A DNA stretch of 64,000 nt from Paenibacillus sp. UNC499MF. GTDB lineage: Bacteria > Bacillota > Bacilli > Paenibacillales > NBRC-103111. The notes under the pieces were generated by a model. The model worked only from the letters and a program-made list of their open reading frames with translations. It had not been told where the DNA came from and made no database searches. The stretch covers positions 191,155-255,154 of the forward strand of contig NZ_FNVF01000003.1 in the NCBI RefSeq assembly GCF_900107975.1, given 5' to 3'. The translations under genes and the position numbers were made by a program. This document shows, in pieces, positions 8,118 through 15,938 of the stretch (positions are counted from its first letter, which is position 1; the number at the start of each line of letters is the position of its first letter).

Positions 8118-10013
8118 ATGCAACATGAAGCTGGGAATTACGATGTGCTGCTGGTCATTCTCTCGATCCTGATGTCCGTGACAACCTCCTACACCGCGCT
8201 GGACATGATCGACCGTCTGCTCCGGGGCAGCCGCTCTTTCCGTAAAATGCTGCTGACCGCTGTCGTAACGGGTTTAGGCCTCTGGTCCATGCATTTTCTG
8301 GGCATGCTGGCCATGAAGTTCCCTTTCGAAGTTCATTATCATCTGCCGCTGCTCGCCGTCTCTTTAATACTGCCTGTTCTTGCCGTTTTCCTGTCGCTGC
8401 TCATTCTGGACCAGGACCGCAAACCCGGAAAATGGTTTTTGAGCGCCGTCGGCCTGCTGGCCGGGCTTGCCTTCGTTTCCATGCATTACTCCGGCATCCT
8501 TGCCATGAAAATACAGGCCGTGTACCACCAGACGCCGGGGAGCCTGCTCGTATCGGTCATACTGGCCCTTATCGCCTCTTATCTTATGCTGTCGCTGGCG
8601 GTCTACGCGCGCGGGCTGCCTGACTATAACCTGCTTTCACCCTGGAAAATCGGGGGAAGCCTGCTCGCCGGAGGCGTTATAGCGGGCATGCATTACACGG
8701 CGATGGCAGGAGCTGCTTTTATACCGTCGGACCGGGAGCTTTCTCTTACAAACAGCTCCATTATCGGGAATACGCTGCTGACGGTTCTTGTCGGTTTTAC
8801 GACCTTCTGCGTGCTTTTCTGGGTTGTGTTCGTCCTGTACCGGGACCGCCAGAAGGTCCTTACCGCCTCGCGGTTCAACGAGCAGAGATATACCGCGCTG
8901 TTCGAGCACAGTCCCGACCTGGTCGTCTGCATGGATCCCGTCAAAAAGTTAGTCGTCAGCGTAACTCCGTCCGTTTACGACAACACGGGCTATACGCAAG
9001 CGGAGCTTATGGTTCTCACCCTGCAGGAGCTTCTTTATTCCCGGGACGATAAGGTGAAAATCATGAACGCCCTCTCGGAAGCGTCTCAAGGACAAGCCTC
9101 CAAAATCGAAGTTTCCATCCTTACGAAGCAGGGAGTGCGAAAATATCACCGCACCTCGGTTTTTCCGCTCGAACATAACCGGCAGCTGCTCGTTTATTTC
9201 GTATCGAAAGATATAACCGACAGGATCGTGGTTGAGCAAGAACTGCGCCGGGCTAAAGAGTTAGCTGAAAGCGCTGTCAAAATGAAGAGTGAGTTTCTCG
9301 ACACGATGAGCCACGAAATCCGGACGCCGCTGACCGGCATTATCGGGATTAACCAGCTGCTGGCGGAGTCGGCGGAATCTCCCGACGATCAAGAGCTACT
9401 GGCGCTTCAGGCCAAAAGCTCGCAGGCGCTGTTGAGAGTCATCAACGACATTCTGGAGCTGTCCAAAATGGAAGCCGGACGCATATCGCTCCACCAGGAG
9501 CCTTTTCAGCTTCGGGAGCTTATCCGGGAGTGCCTCGACTTCTTTGCGATCATTATCCGCAATAAGGAACTCGCCATGGACACGTTCATTGACCCCGCGG
9601 TACCGGAAACACTTGTCGGCGATTACGGCCGTGTCCGCCAGATTCTCGTGAATGTAATCGGCAACGCCGTGAAATTTACGGATCAGGGCCTTATTTCTCT
9701 CGAAGTCCGGCTCTCGGAACGCGGCGAAGAAGACTGCCTCCTCGAATTCGCCGTCAGCGATACCGGGATCGGCATCGACTGCAGCAAGCTCGACCGTCTG
9801 TTTCAGCCCTTCACCCAGCTTGACGGGGCCCCGAACCGCAAATATGAAGGTACGGGCCTGGGGCTTGCCATCTGCCGCAAGCTTGTTACGCTTATGGACG
9901 GCCGGATTTGGGCCGTTCCCGGCCGGACTGTCGGAACGGAATTCCGGTTTACGATCCGGCTGCGGGAACTCAGCCATTTTATGCGCGAAGGAGACGGTCA
10001 GGAAGCCGGATGA
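8118..10013 (+). CDS. MHYT-domain sensor histidine kinase with PAS
   Basis: 631 aa from ATG 8118. That start has AGGAG eight bases upstream, whereas the ATG at 8112 is only two bases from it. The N-terminal 235 residues form a multi-helix MHYT membrane sensor with the signature copies MHFLGMLAMKF, MHYSGILAMKI and MHYTAMAG; this domain has been proposed to bind copper and sense oxygen, CO or NO. A PAS domain follows (about 250-370), then HisKA (FLDTMSHEIRTPLTGI) and HATPase (NAVKFTD, DTGIGIDCSK, GTGLGLAICRKL). There is no receiver domain and no adjacent response regulator gene on its strand, so it is an orphan kinase. A strong terminator follows. Confidence 0.93.
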   Translation: MQHEAGNYDVLLVILSILMSVTTSYTALDMIDRLLRGSRSFRKMLLTAVVTGLGLWSMHFLGMLAMKFPFEVHYHLPLLAVSLILPVLAVFLSLLILDQDRKPGKWFLSAVGLLAGLAFVSMHYSGILAMKIQAVYHQTPGSLLVSVILALIASYLMLSLAVYARGLPDYNLLSPWKIGGSLLAGGVIAGMHYTAMAGAAFIPSDRELSLTNSSIIGNTLLTVLVGFTTFCVLFWVVFVLYRDRQKVLTASRFNEQRYTALFEHSPDLVVCMDPVKKLVVSVTPSVYDNTGYTQAELMVLTLQELLYSRDDKVKIMNALSEASQGQASKIEVSILTKQGVRKYHRTSVFPLEHNRQLLVYFVSKDITDRIVVEQELRRAKELAESAVKMKSEFLDTMSHEIRTPLTGIIGINQLLAESAESPDDQELLALQAKSSQALLRVINDILELSKMEAGRISLHQEPFQLRELIRECLDFFAIIIRNKELAMDTFIDPAVPETLVGDYGRVRQILVNVIGNAVKFTDQGLISLEVRLSERGEEDCLLEFAVSDTGIGIDCSKLDRLFQPFTQLDGAPNRKYEGTGLGLAICRKLVTLMDGRIWAVPGRTVGTEFRFTIRLRELSHFMREGDGQEAG

Positions 10014-10041
10014 ATTCATTTGCGTGCGCCCAGCCGTACAT

Positions 10042-10091
10042 AAAAAGAGAGAACCCTCCTGACCGTGACGGTCGGGAGGGTTCTCTCTTTT
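10042..10091. terminator. Strong bidirectional terminator
   Basis: Long near-perfect stem: AAAAAGAGAGAACCCTCC pairs with GGAGGGTTCTCTCTTTT through an inner GACCGTGACGGTC hairpin. There are A-runs on one side and T-runs on the other, so it works in both directions. It separates the convergent MHYT kinase and L,D-transpeptidase genes. Confidence 0.92.
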
Positions 10092-10845
10092 ATTCCAGCA
10101 AGCCCAATTTTTCATAAACGCTTAGCGATACGACACCGTCCGCTCTGAGCCCGTGATCCCGCTGAAATCTCCGCAGGGCTTCGGACGTCGAAGCCAGAAA
10201 CTTCCCGTTGCAGACTCCGCCGTAATAGCCTGCGCTTTTCAGCCGGTTCTGGATGAGCTGGACTTCCGCCCCGATATCTCCTTGGGCAAGCTTTCTCGGT
10301 TCATGGCCGGGATCTCCCAGAACATGCCCCGCGATCGTCACCTTCGTGCCGATCGGAATGAGGTCGTAAAGCTCCTCCACGTCGCGGTTTCTCATCCTGA
10401 TGCAGCCGTGGCTCAAATGCTGGCCGATGGAATGCGGCTTATTCGTTCCATGGATGCCGTACGCTCCCCACGGAACGTTAAGTCCCAGCCAGCGCGGTCC
10501 GAAAGCAGGCCCCCAGTCCTTGCCTTTATAGATCACCCGATATTCGCCGACAGGCGTAGGCGTTGCCAGGTTCCCGACCGCGACAGGGTAAGTTTTATAA
10601 TGCTTCTTGTCTTTAAATACGACAAGCTTGTGCTTCAGAGGATATACCTCAATCGAGAACGGCCCCCGGTCCGCAGCGATAGGAATGACGGGCTCTATCG
10701 TGTCTTCCGGAATCGGTCCGGGTATGTCCGCTCCCGCGGCATTTCCCGGCATCGGCACAATCAGCAGTATCAGCAGCAGGCAAAGAGCTGCCGGCCATAT
10801 CAGCGCCCATCTTTTTAACTTCAAAAGCGGTTGTCTTTTGTTCAT
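10090..10845 (-). CDS. L,D-transpeptidase (YkuD) with C-terminal peptidoglycan-binding domain
   Basis: 251 aa from ATG 10845, chosen over the ATG at 10866 because a GGGG ribosome site lies just before it. A membrane segment or signal peptide (WALIWPAALCLLLILLIV) leads to a YkuD catalytic domain with IHGTNKPHS and the signature SHGCIRM, whose Cys is the nucleophile. About 190-251 is a PG_binding_1 domain (DIGAEVQLIQNRLKSAGYYGG). It should form 3-3 peptidoglycan cross-links, possibly in the spore or vegetative wall. It lies 29 bp downstream of a second exported protein gene with a related-looking Cys/His motif, so the two probably form an operon. Confidence 0.94.
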   Translation of the reverse strand: MNKRQPLLKLKRWALIWPAALCLLLILLIVPMPGNAAGADIPGPIPEDTIEPVIPIAADRGPFSIEVYPLKHKLVVFKDKKHYKTYPVAVGNLATPTPVGEYRVIYKGKDWGPAFGPRWLGLNVPWGAYGIHGTNKPHSIGQHLSHGCIRMRNRDVEELYDLIPIGTKVTIAGHVLGDPGHEPRKLAQGDIGAEVQLIQNRLKSAGYYGGVCNGKFLASTSEALRRFQRDHGLRADGVVSLSVYEKLGLLE

Positions 10846-10874
10846 GTTTGATCCCCGCGGCAGCATTCATTTTT

Positions 10875-12056
10875 TTACCGGGTGTCACGTCCGCTTTCGC
10901 TGCGCTTTCCTGGACGGTCCGGCTCCGGGTATTGAAATCGGGTCAATTCCCATGGGTCGTACAAAGAAGCGCGGATGAAGCCGAAGCGGCAAATCGCTTT
11001 GCGCGGGCGTTCTCCCTTTTCCTCGAAAGCGAGCTCGGCCGGAATCTCATAAGCGTACTCCAGTTCAGGCTTGCCCGCATCTTCCGGCTCCCATTCCGAT
11101 AATCTGCGTACGGAAACGAAAGACCGGCTGTCTCTCTTCAGCTCTTGGAGCAGGCCGCGGTTATGCGAACGGACCAGCAGATCCAGCAAAGCGTCATCAT
11201 GCTGGTGAACGGCCGCGACAACGAGATCCGCCAATTCCTGCGGAGAAGCCTGTCCGGCAAAGCTATCCGCCTGGCCCGCGGCACGGTGGACCATAAATTG
11301 GTGCACCGTATCTTTGGAGCGGGACTTGTGGGTCGTGCTCCCGGCAAAATGGATGCAGGAATGTCCGCTGAACCCGTTTTCCGGAATGCCGTCTCCGCCA
11401 TGCGGCATTCCGTTCATGGAAGCGGCATAGCTTTTCCCGTTAAACCGGACGAGAACCGCCCGGCGGTCCCAGCTCCATTTTCCCCCGTAGATGGTCTTCA
11501 TAACCTCCGTATCCTTCTTCGTTAGCGGCTGCACGTCCGCATGCTGCCGGCCGGCTCTGCGCTGAACCCGGAACGTGAGCCCGGTTTGCAGATCGAGCAC
11601 CTCGAATCGGGCCAGACGGGGAATTTCTTTCTGCGCATCATTCCAGGAAACCAGCTCTCCGTAATGTTTTTGGCGAAGAGCTTTGATCTTCCTCACAAGT
11701 TCTTTTCTGTGCGATTCGTCCGGGCGGATCACTTCATGCTCCATGGAGTCATAAATCTCTCCCGCCGGGCTGACCGGATAGATGCGTTCTCCGCCTCTCT
11801 CCCTCACCTTTACAACCGTATCCGTAAAAGGAAAGAACGCCGCCTTGCGATGTACGCTGCTGCCGAAAAGGCGGCCCGCGCTCAGCTCAGTCCCGGCTTC
11901 GCTCCGGTAAAGCGCATCCGGCGTCGATTGGACGGAAAGCACAATGCTCCCGTGGTCTCCGGGCTCAACGGCTTGCCGCATGGCTGCCGCTTCCGGAACG
12001 AGTAAAATTCCACCAGCTGCCAGAAGCAGGAAAAGACTTCTTATCCATCTGCCCAT
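10875..12056 (-). CDS. Exported protein with transpeptidase-like HG...GHSCIHF motif, function unknown
   Basis: 393 aa from ATG 12056, where GAGGTGAT is seven bases upstream; the frame stays open to 12341 but that extension lacks a signal or ribosome site. Signal peptide: MGRWIRSLFLLLAAGGILLV, cleavage near EAAA. The core (about 225-270) has NGMPHGGDGIPENGFSGH followed by SCIHF and a conserved-looking THKS and HQFMV, an arrangement of Gly-His-x-Cys residues resembling an L,D-transpeptidase active site but not the canonical SHGC. I recall similar GHxCIHF stretches in uncharacterised Firmicutes exported proteins. The next gene is a true YkuD transpeptidase, supporting a cell-wall role. Enzymatic activity is inference. 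Confidence 0.72.
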   Translation of the reverse strand: MGRWIRSLFLLLAAGGILLVPEAAAMRQAVEPGDHGSIVLSVQSTPDALYRSEAGTELSAGRLFGSSVHRKAAFFPFTDTVVKVRERGGERIYPVSPAGEIYDSMEHEVIRPDESHRKELVRKIKALRQKHYGELVSWNDAQKEIPRLARFEVLDLQTGLTFRVQRRAGRQHADVQPLTKKDTEVMKTIYGGKWSWDRRAVLVRFNGKSYAASMNGMPHGGDGIPENGFSGHSCIHFAGSTTHKSRSKDTVHQFMVHRAAGQADSFAGQASPQELADLVVAAVHQHDDALLDLLVRSHNRGLLQELKRDSRSFVSVRRLSEWEPEDAGKPELEYAYEIPAELAFEEKGERPRKAICRFGFIRASLYDPWELTRFQYPEPDRPGKRSESGRDTR

Positions 12057-12367
12057 TGTTTTTATCACCTCACCTCGCTTCTTTTCTTTCCGTTTCACCT
12101 CTCCGCTGAACATGTTCTTACTTTCCCGGATAGTTTTCTCCAAAGCTCCGAAATCATGTGAATGGGCGTGCAAATTGTCAGGTGCGTCTGCCCGGTACAT
12201 ATGGGGAAAAGAATGTGTCCGATTTTGAAACGGCGGAAAAATTATTTTCTGTAAATTTCCTTTTTTTTTGTTTTGGCACAAAGCTAACGGGTAATTAAAA
12301 GTCGGGAAGCGATAAAATGTTATTTTATTTTCTTCTGGCATCTGAAATCGAAGGAGGAAGTTAACTT
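12057..12367. other. Divergent intergenic region with catalase promoter
   Basis: 311 bp between the exported transpeptidase-like gene (minus) and the Mn-catalase gene (plus). The catalase side is AT-rich and holds a sigma-B/F/G-like promoter and a strong AGGAGG. The other half is open in the minus frame but has no coding signal. I see no small gene in it. Confidence 0.6.
12270..12294 (+). promoter_or_regulatory. Sigma-B/F/G-type promoter candidate for Mn-catalase
   Basis: GTTTTG at 12270-12275, a 13-bp spacer, then GGGTAA at 12289-12294. This fits the GTTT-N12-14-GGGTA pattern used by the stress sigma-B and forespore sigma-F/G group. The catalase start codon is 73 bp further on. Which sigma factor is used cannot be decided from sequence. 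Confidence 0.55.
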
Positions 12368-13222
12368 ATGTTCCGTCATCAGAAAGAATTGCAGTTCGAG
12401 GTAAAAGTAGACCGGCCGGACCCTATGCTGGCCCGTCAAGTGCAGGAAGTATTGGGTGGACAATTCGGTGAAATGACTGTCATGATGCAATATCTCTTCC
12501 AAGGTTTTAACTGCCGCGGAGAAGAAAAATATAAAGATATGTTAATGGATATCGGTACGGAGGAGATCGGACACGTCGAAATGCTGTGCTCCCTGATCAG
12601 CCAGCTCCTGGACGGCGCTTCTCCGGAAGATCAGGCCGAAGCGGCGAAGGACCCTGCGACGGCAGCTATCATGGGCGGTATTAACCCTCAGCATCTCCTC
12701 GTCAGCGGATTGGGCGGCCTGCCGACCAACTCCCTCGGCGTGCCGTGGAACGGCGGTTACATTGTGGCGAGCGGCAACCTGCTTGCGGACATGCGCTCCA
12801 ATCTTCACGCGGAAAGCCAGGGCCGCCTTCAAGTGGCACGCTTGTACCACATGACCAAAGACGAAGGCGTGCGTGCCACATTCCGTAAAATGCTTGCCCG
12901 CGACCGTTACCATCAGTATCAGTGGATGGCCGCGATCAAGGAGCTGGAAGAGAAGAACGGTGTCGTAGTTCCGGCTTCCTTCCCGCCGGAAGCGGAGCTC
13001 GAATCGCAGCCGCACGCATTTGAATTCTGGAACTTGTCGGAAGGCACAGAGTCTTCCGAAGGTTTGTGGGCAACCGGTTCGGCGCCGGACGGAACGGGCG
13101 ACTTCGTTTACGTGTCGGAACCGGTTCCGCAAGGACAAGTTCCCGCACCGAAGGTTCCCGCAACCGAGCTGCATCACGATCTGGACGAATGGGAAAGCTT
13201 GAAACAAGCGGTTAAGAAATAA
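12368..13222 (+). CDS. Manganese catalase (YdbD/CotJC family)
   Basis: 284 aa. Converts hydrogen peroxide to water and oxygen at a di-manganese site. The ligands expected from known structures are all present: E35 (GGQFGEMTV), E66 and H69 (TEEIGHVEM), E149 (NLHAESQG) and H182 (DRYHQYQW). The C-terminal tail (about 225-284) is Pro/Glu-rich. The ATG has GGAGGAAG upstream. There is no cotJA or cotJB gene beside it, so YdbD (general stress) is as likely an equivalent as the spore-coat CotJC. It is a single-gene unit, bracketed by its own promoter and a strong terminator. Confidence 0.95.
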   Translation: MFRHQKELQFEVKVDRPDPMLARQVQEVLGGQFGEMTVMMQYLFQGFNCRGEEKYKDMLMDIGTEEIGHVEMLCSLISQLLDGASPEDQAEAAKDPATAAIMGGINPQHLLVSGLGGLPTNSLGVPWNGGYIVASGNLLADMRSNLHAESQGRLQVARLYHMTKDEGVRATFRKMLARDRYHQYQWMAAIKELEEKNGVVVPASFPPEAELESQPHAFEFWNLSEGTESSEGLWATGSAPDGTGDFVYVSEPVPQGQVPAPKVPATELHHDLDEWESLKQAVKK

Positions 13223-13223
13223 G

Positions 13224-13259
13224 AAAAAGGCTCTTCTCCTTGGGAGAAGAGCCTTTTTT
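13224..13259 (+). terminator. Intrinsic terminator after Mn-catalase
   Basis: AAAAAGGCTCTTCTCC and GGAGAAGAGCCTTTTTT form a stem of about 11 bp with a 4-base loop and a T-run. Confidence 0.93.
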
Positions 13260-13293
13260 ATCGTCTATTTTCGCGGTGCGGGTGCGCCCGCGT

Positions 13294-15834
13294 TTATAGC
13301 CGGATCTCCACAACCGTATGTGCCCCATGCTCAATTTCCATCATATAGAGCCCGTGAACGCCCGAAAAATCGCATTTTCCGGTCATTTTTGTGCCGTCCC
13401 GGTAAGCGGTAAACGGCCTTTTGTACCCGACACGAAGGGTTCCGGCCAAGGAGGCGGTAATACGGCCTTGTGTGAGCCGTCCGCCTTCCCACTCCATATC
13501 CGCCTCGTAGCCTCCGCGCGCGCGCAGTCCTTTGACGCCTCCGCCCGGCCAGGCGGACGGCAGCGCGGGCAGAAGATCCAGAAACCCTTCGTGGGACTGG
13601 AGCAGCATTTCGGCGGCGGCGGATGTCCCCCCCAGGTTCCCGTCGATCTGAAACGGCGGATGCTCCGTGAACAAATTAGGGTCGGCCGCGTGCCGAAGCA
13701 GAGCCGTCAAGTGGCGGTGAGCTTCCTCGCCTTCTCTCAGCCTCGCCCAGTAATGGGCGATCCACACGCGGCTCCAGCCGGTATGTCCGCTGCCACCGGC
13801 CAGCCGGCGCTCCAGCGTCACTCTGGCCGCTTGGGCCAAGGCCGGCGTACGGACCGGGGAAATAAGCTCGCCCGGGAATAGGCCGAACAGGTGCGAGATA
13901 TGCCGGTGGCCCGGGTCCTCTTCCTCCTCGTCGCCGAGCCATTCGAGCAGCTGTCCGTGCCTGCCCGTCGCGGGCTGCGGCAGGCGGGCCTCCGCCGCCG
14001 TCAGCTCCTCCAGCCATGCGGCTTCCGCCGGCAGGGCGGCGTGCCCGCGCACGGCCGCATGTGCGCCGGCGGCGCTGGCCTCCGCGGAGAGCGCCGGACC
14101 TTTGGCGCTGCCCGGAGGGGGCTGTTCCGGCAACGCGGCTCCGGGCGTTTCGCGCTCGTCCGCGTTAGGCGCCGAGCCCGCCGGCACCCCACGGTAAGCG
14201 GCCGCATCGCCGTCAGCGCAGACGCCGATGCGGCCGGGCTCCGGCTGCTCCGCGCCCATCGCCCGCCCGTCCGTCAGCACGGCCGCCACTTCGCGGACAG
14301 CCCCGAAAAGCGTGCGCGCGAGCTGAATGTCCATGGCCGGAGCCATGCACAGATAGCCGCTTTTTCCGCCGGGAAGCACATATTTGTTCTCCGGCGATAC
14401 GGAAGGGCCCGTGAGCAGCCCGCCCTGGCCGTCCTCCGTCATGAAGTCGAGCAGAAACCGGGCTGCTTCTTTCATGACGGGATAAGCCCGCCGGGCCAGA
14501 AAGTCTTCATCCCCACCGAACCGGTAATGCTCCCACAGATGAAGGGCGAGCCACACTCCGCCCATCGGCCAGACGGCCGCCCGCGGAAGCATTCCGTTGA
14601 TGCCGCTTTCCGCCCACAAGTTTGAATTGTGATGAACCACAAATCCCCTGCACCCATAAAGATTCCGGGCGGTTTCTCTGCCGTTCTCGACCAGCCTGTC
14701 GATAAAATCGAACAGCGGTTCATGACATTCGCTCAAATTGCACACTTCCGCCGGCCAATAATTCATCTGCAGGTTAATGTTCAGCGTGTAATTGCACTCC
14801 CACGGAGGCTGGTAGTCCGCATTCCAGATTCCCTGAAGGTTGGCCGGAAGCGTGCCGGGCCTTGAACTGGCCAGAAGCAGATAGCGTCCGTATTGAAAAA
14901 AAAGCGCAAGAAGACCGGGGTCCTCCCCTCCCTCGCGAACGCGGTCAAGGCGCTTGTCCGTGGGAAGCAGCCGGGCATCGTCATCCGGCGTATCGAGCTC
15001 CAGGCTCATCCGGGCAAAAAGAGGCGCATAGTCCGCCTCATGCTCCATTTTGACCGCTTCGTAGCCCTTCCGCACGGCCTCCGCGACCTGCCGCCTGCAG
15101 ACGTCGGCGGGCTCCTCGTGGCGGAAGCTCGTCTGCGCGGCGACATAGATCGTCGCCGCGGCCGCTCCCTTCACGAGGACGAAGTCACCGGCCGTACGGA
15201 CCGTGCCGCCTTCGGCGCTCACGCCCGCAAGCGCGGCATACCGCACGCCGTCCGGTCCGCACCGGCCCTGCATAAGCACCGCATGCGGACCGTCGGGCGC
15301 CGCTCCTTCGTCGAAGGGACGCCGCCCCAAATGAAACCGGAAGCTCAGTCCTTCCGGGTGAGTCGTTGTTAGGCGGAGCACCAGCACACCGGCCGGGGCG
15401 CTGGCGAACAGCTCCCGGGTGTAGCCTGCGCCTTGCGACGTGTACTCGACGCGGCACAGCGCCGTCGCCAGGTCCAGCTCCCGGCGGTAAGTACCCGCTT
15501 CCGGCTCATGCTCTCCGAACCAGATGCGCAGGTCTCCCAGCGGCTGGTAGGGGCCGGCATATTTCGGGATGGGGGTCAGCCCCACATGCGCCAGCTCCTG
15601 CGCCTCGATCACATGGCCCTCCATGAGCAGCCTTCTGACTTCGGGCATAGCGGCAGCGGCCTCCGGATTTGTCCGGTCTTTGGGACCGCCGTACCACAAG
15701 CTATCCTCATTAAGCGAAATCAGTTCTTCCGCTGTGCGGCCGTAAATCATGGCACCCAGTCTGCCGCTGCCGACCGGGAGAGCTTCGGTCCATGCTTGAG
15801 CGGGCCGCGTATACCAGAGCTTGTTAGCAGACAT
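13294..15834 (-). CDS. GH95 alpha-L-fucosidase (or alpha-L-galactosidase) family protein
   Basis: 846 aa without a signal peptide, so cytoplasmic. The N-terminal beta domain starts typically ([30 protein letters not shown]). The (alpha/alpha)6 catalytic region has [19 protein letters not shown], the active-site strip HHNSNLWAE near residue 402 and [13 protein letters not shown] near 648. The family inverts alpha-L-fucosyl or L-galactosyl bonds. Residues about 522-603 are an Ala/Pro/Gly-rich low-complexity insert in the middle of the barrel, absent from the family pattern I know. ATG start with AAAGGAGG. It is the last gene of the polysaccharide cluster, directly after the yesM sensor gene. 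Confidence 0.93.
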   Translation of the reverse strand: MSANKLWYTRPAQAWTEALPVGSGRLGAMIYGRTAEELISLNEDSLWYGGPKDRTNPEAAAAMPEVRRLLMEGHVIEAQELAHVGLTPIPKYAGPYQPLGDLRIWFGEHEPEAGTYRRELDLATALCRVEYTSQGAGYTRELFASAPAGVLVLRLTTTHPEGLSFRFHLGRRPFDEGAAPDGPHAVLMQGRCGPDGVRYAALAGVSAEGGTVRTAGDFVLVKGAAAATIYVAAQTSFRHEEPADVCRRQVAEAVRKGYEAVKMEHEADYAPLFARMSLELDTPDDDARLLPTDKRLDRVREGGEDPGLLALFFQYGRYLLLASSRPGTLPANLQGIWNADYQPPWECNYTLNINLQMNYWPAEVCNLSECHEPLFDFIDRLVENGRETARNLYGCRGFVVHHNSNLWAESGINGMLPRAAVWPMGGVWLALHLWEHYRFGGDEDFLARRAYPVMKEAARFLLDFMTEDGQGGLLTGPSVSPENKYVLPGGKSGYLCMAPAMDIQLARTLFGAVREVAAVLTDGRAMGAEQPEPGRIGVCADGDAAAYRGVPAGSAPNADERETPGAALPEQPPPGSAKGPALSAEASAAGAHAAVRGHAALPAEAAWLEELTAAEARLPQPATGRHGQLLEWLGDEEEEDPGHRHISHLFGLFPGELISPVRTPALAQAARVTLERRLAGGSGHTGWSRVWIAHYWARLREGEEAHRHLTALLRHAADPNLFTEHPPFQIDGNLGGTSAAAEMLLQSHEGFLDLLPALPSAWPGGGVKGLRARGGYEADMEWEGGRLTQGRITASLAGTLRVGYKRPFTAYRDGTKMTGKCDFSGVHGLYMMEIEHGAHTVVEIRL

Positions 15835-15938
15835 GGTCCGCCTCCTTTACAGGCTTGCCGGTGCCCTGTTCCGAAAAGGGCACCCGCCATTTTTTATTTA
15901 CCGCCTTCACGAGCCCCGTCGCATTTCGCACTTACGGG

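Noticed and set aside
12057-12341. N-terminal extension of the transpeptidase-like exported protein
   Set aside because: It would bury the signal peptide about 95 residues inside the protein. The ATG at 12056 has a clear ribosome site and begins the signal directly.
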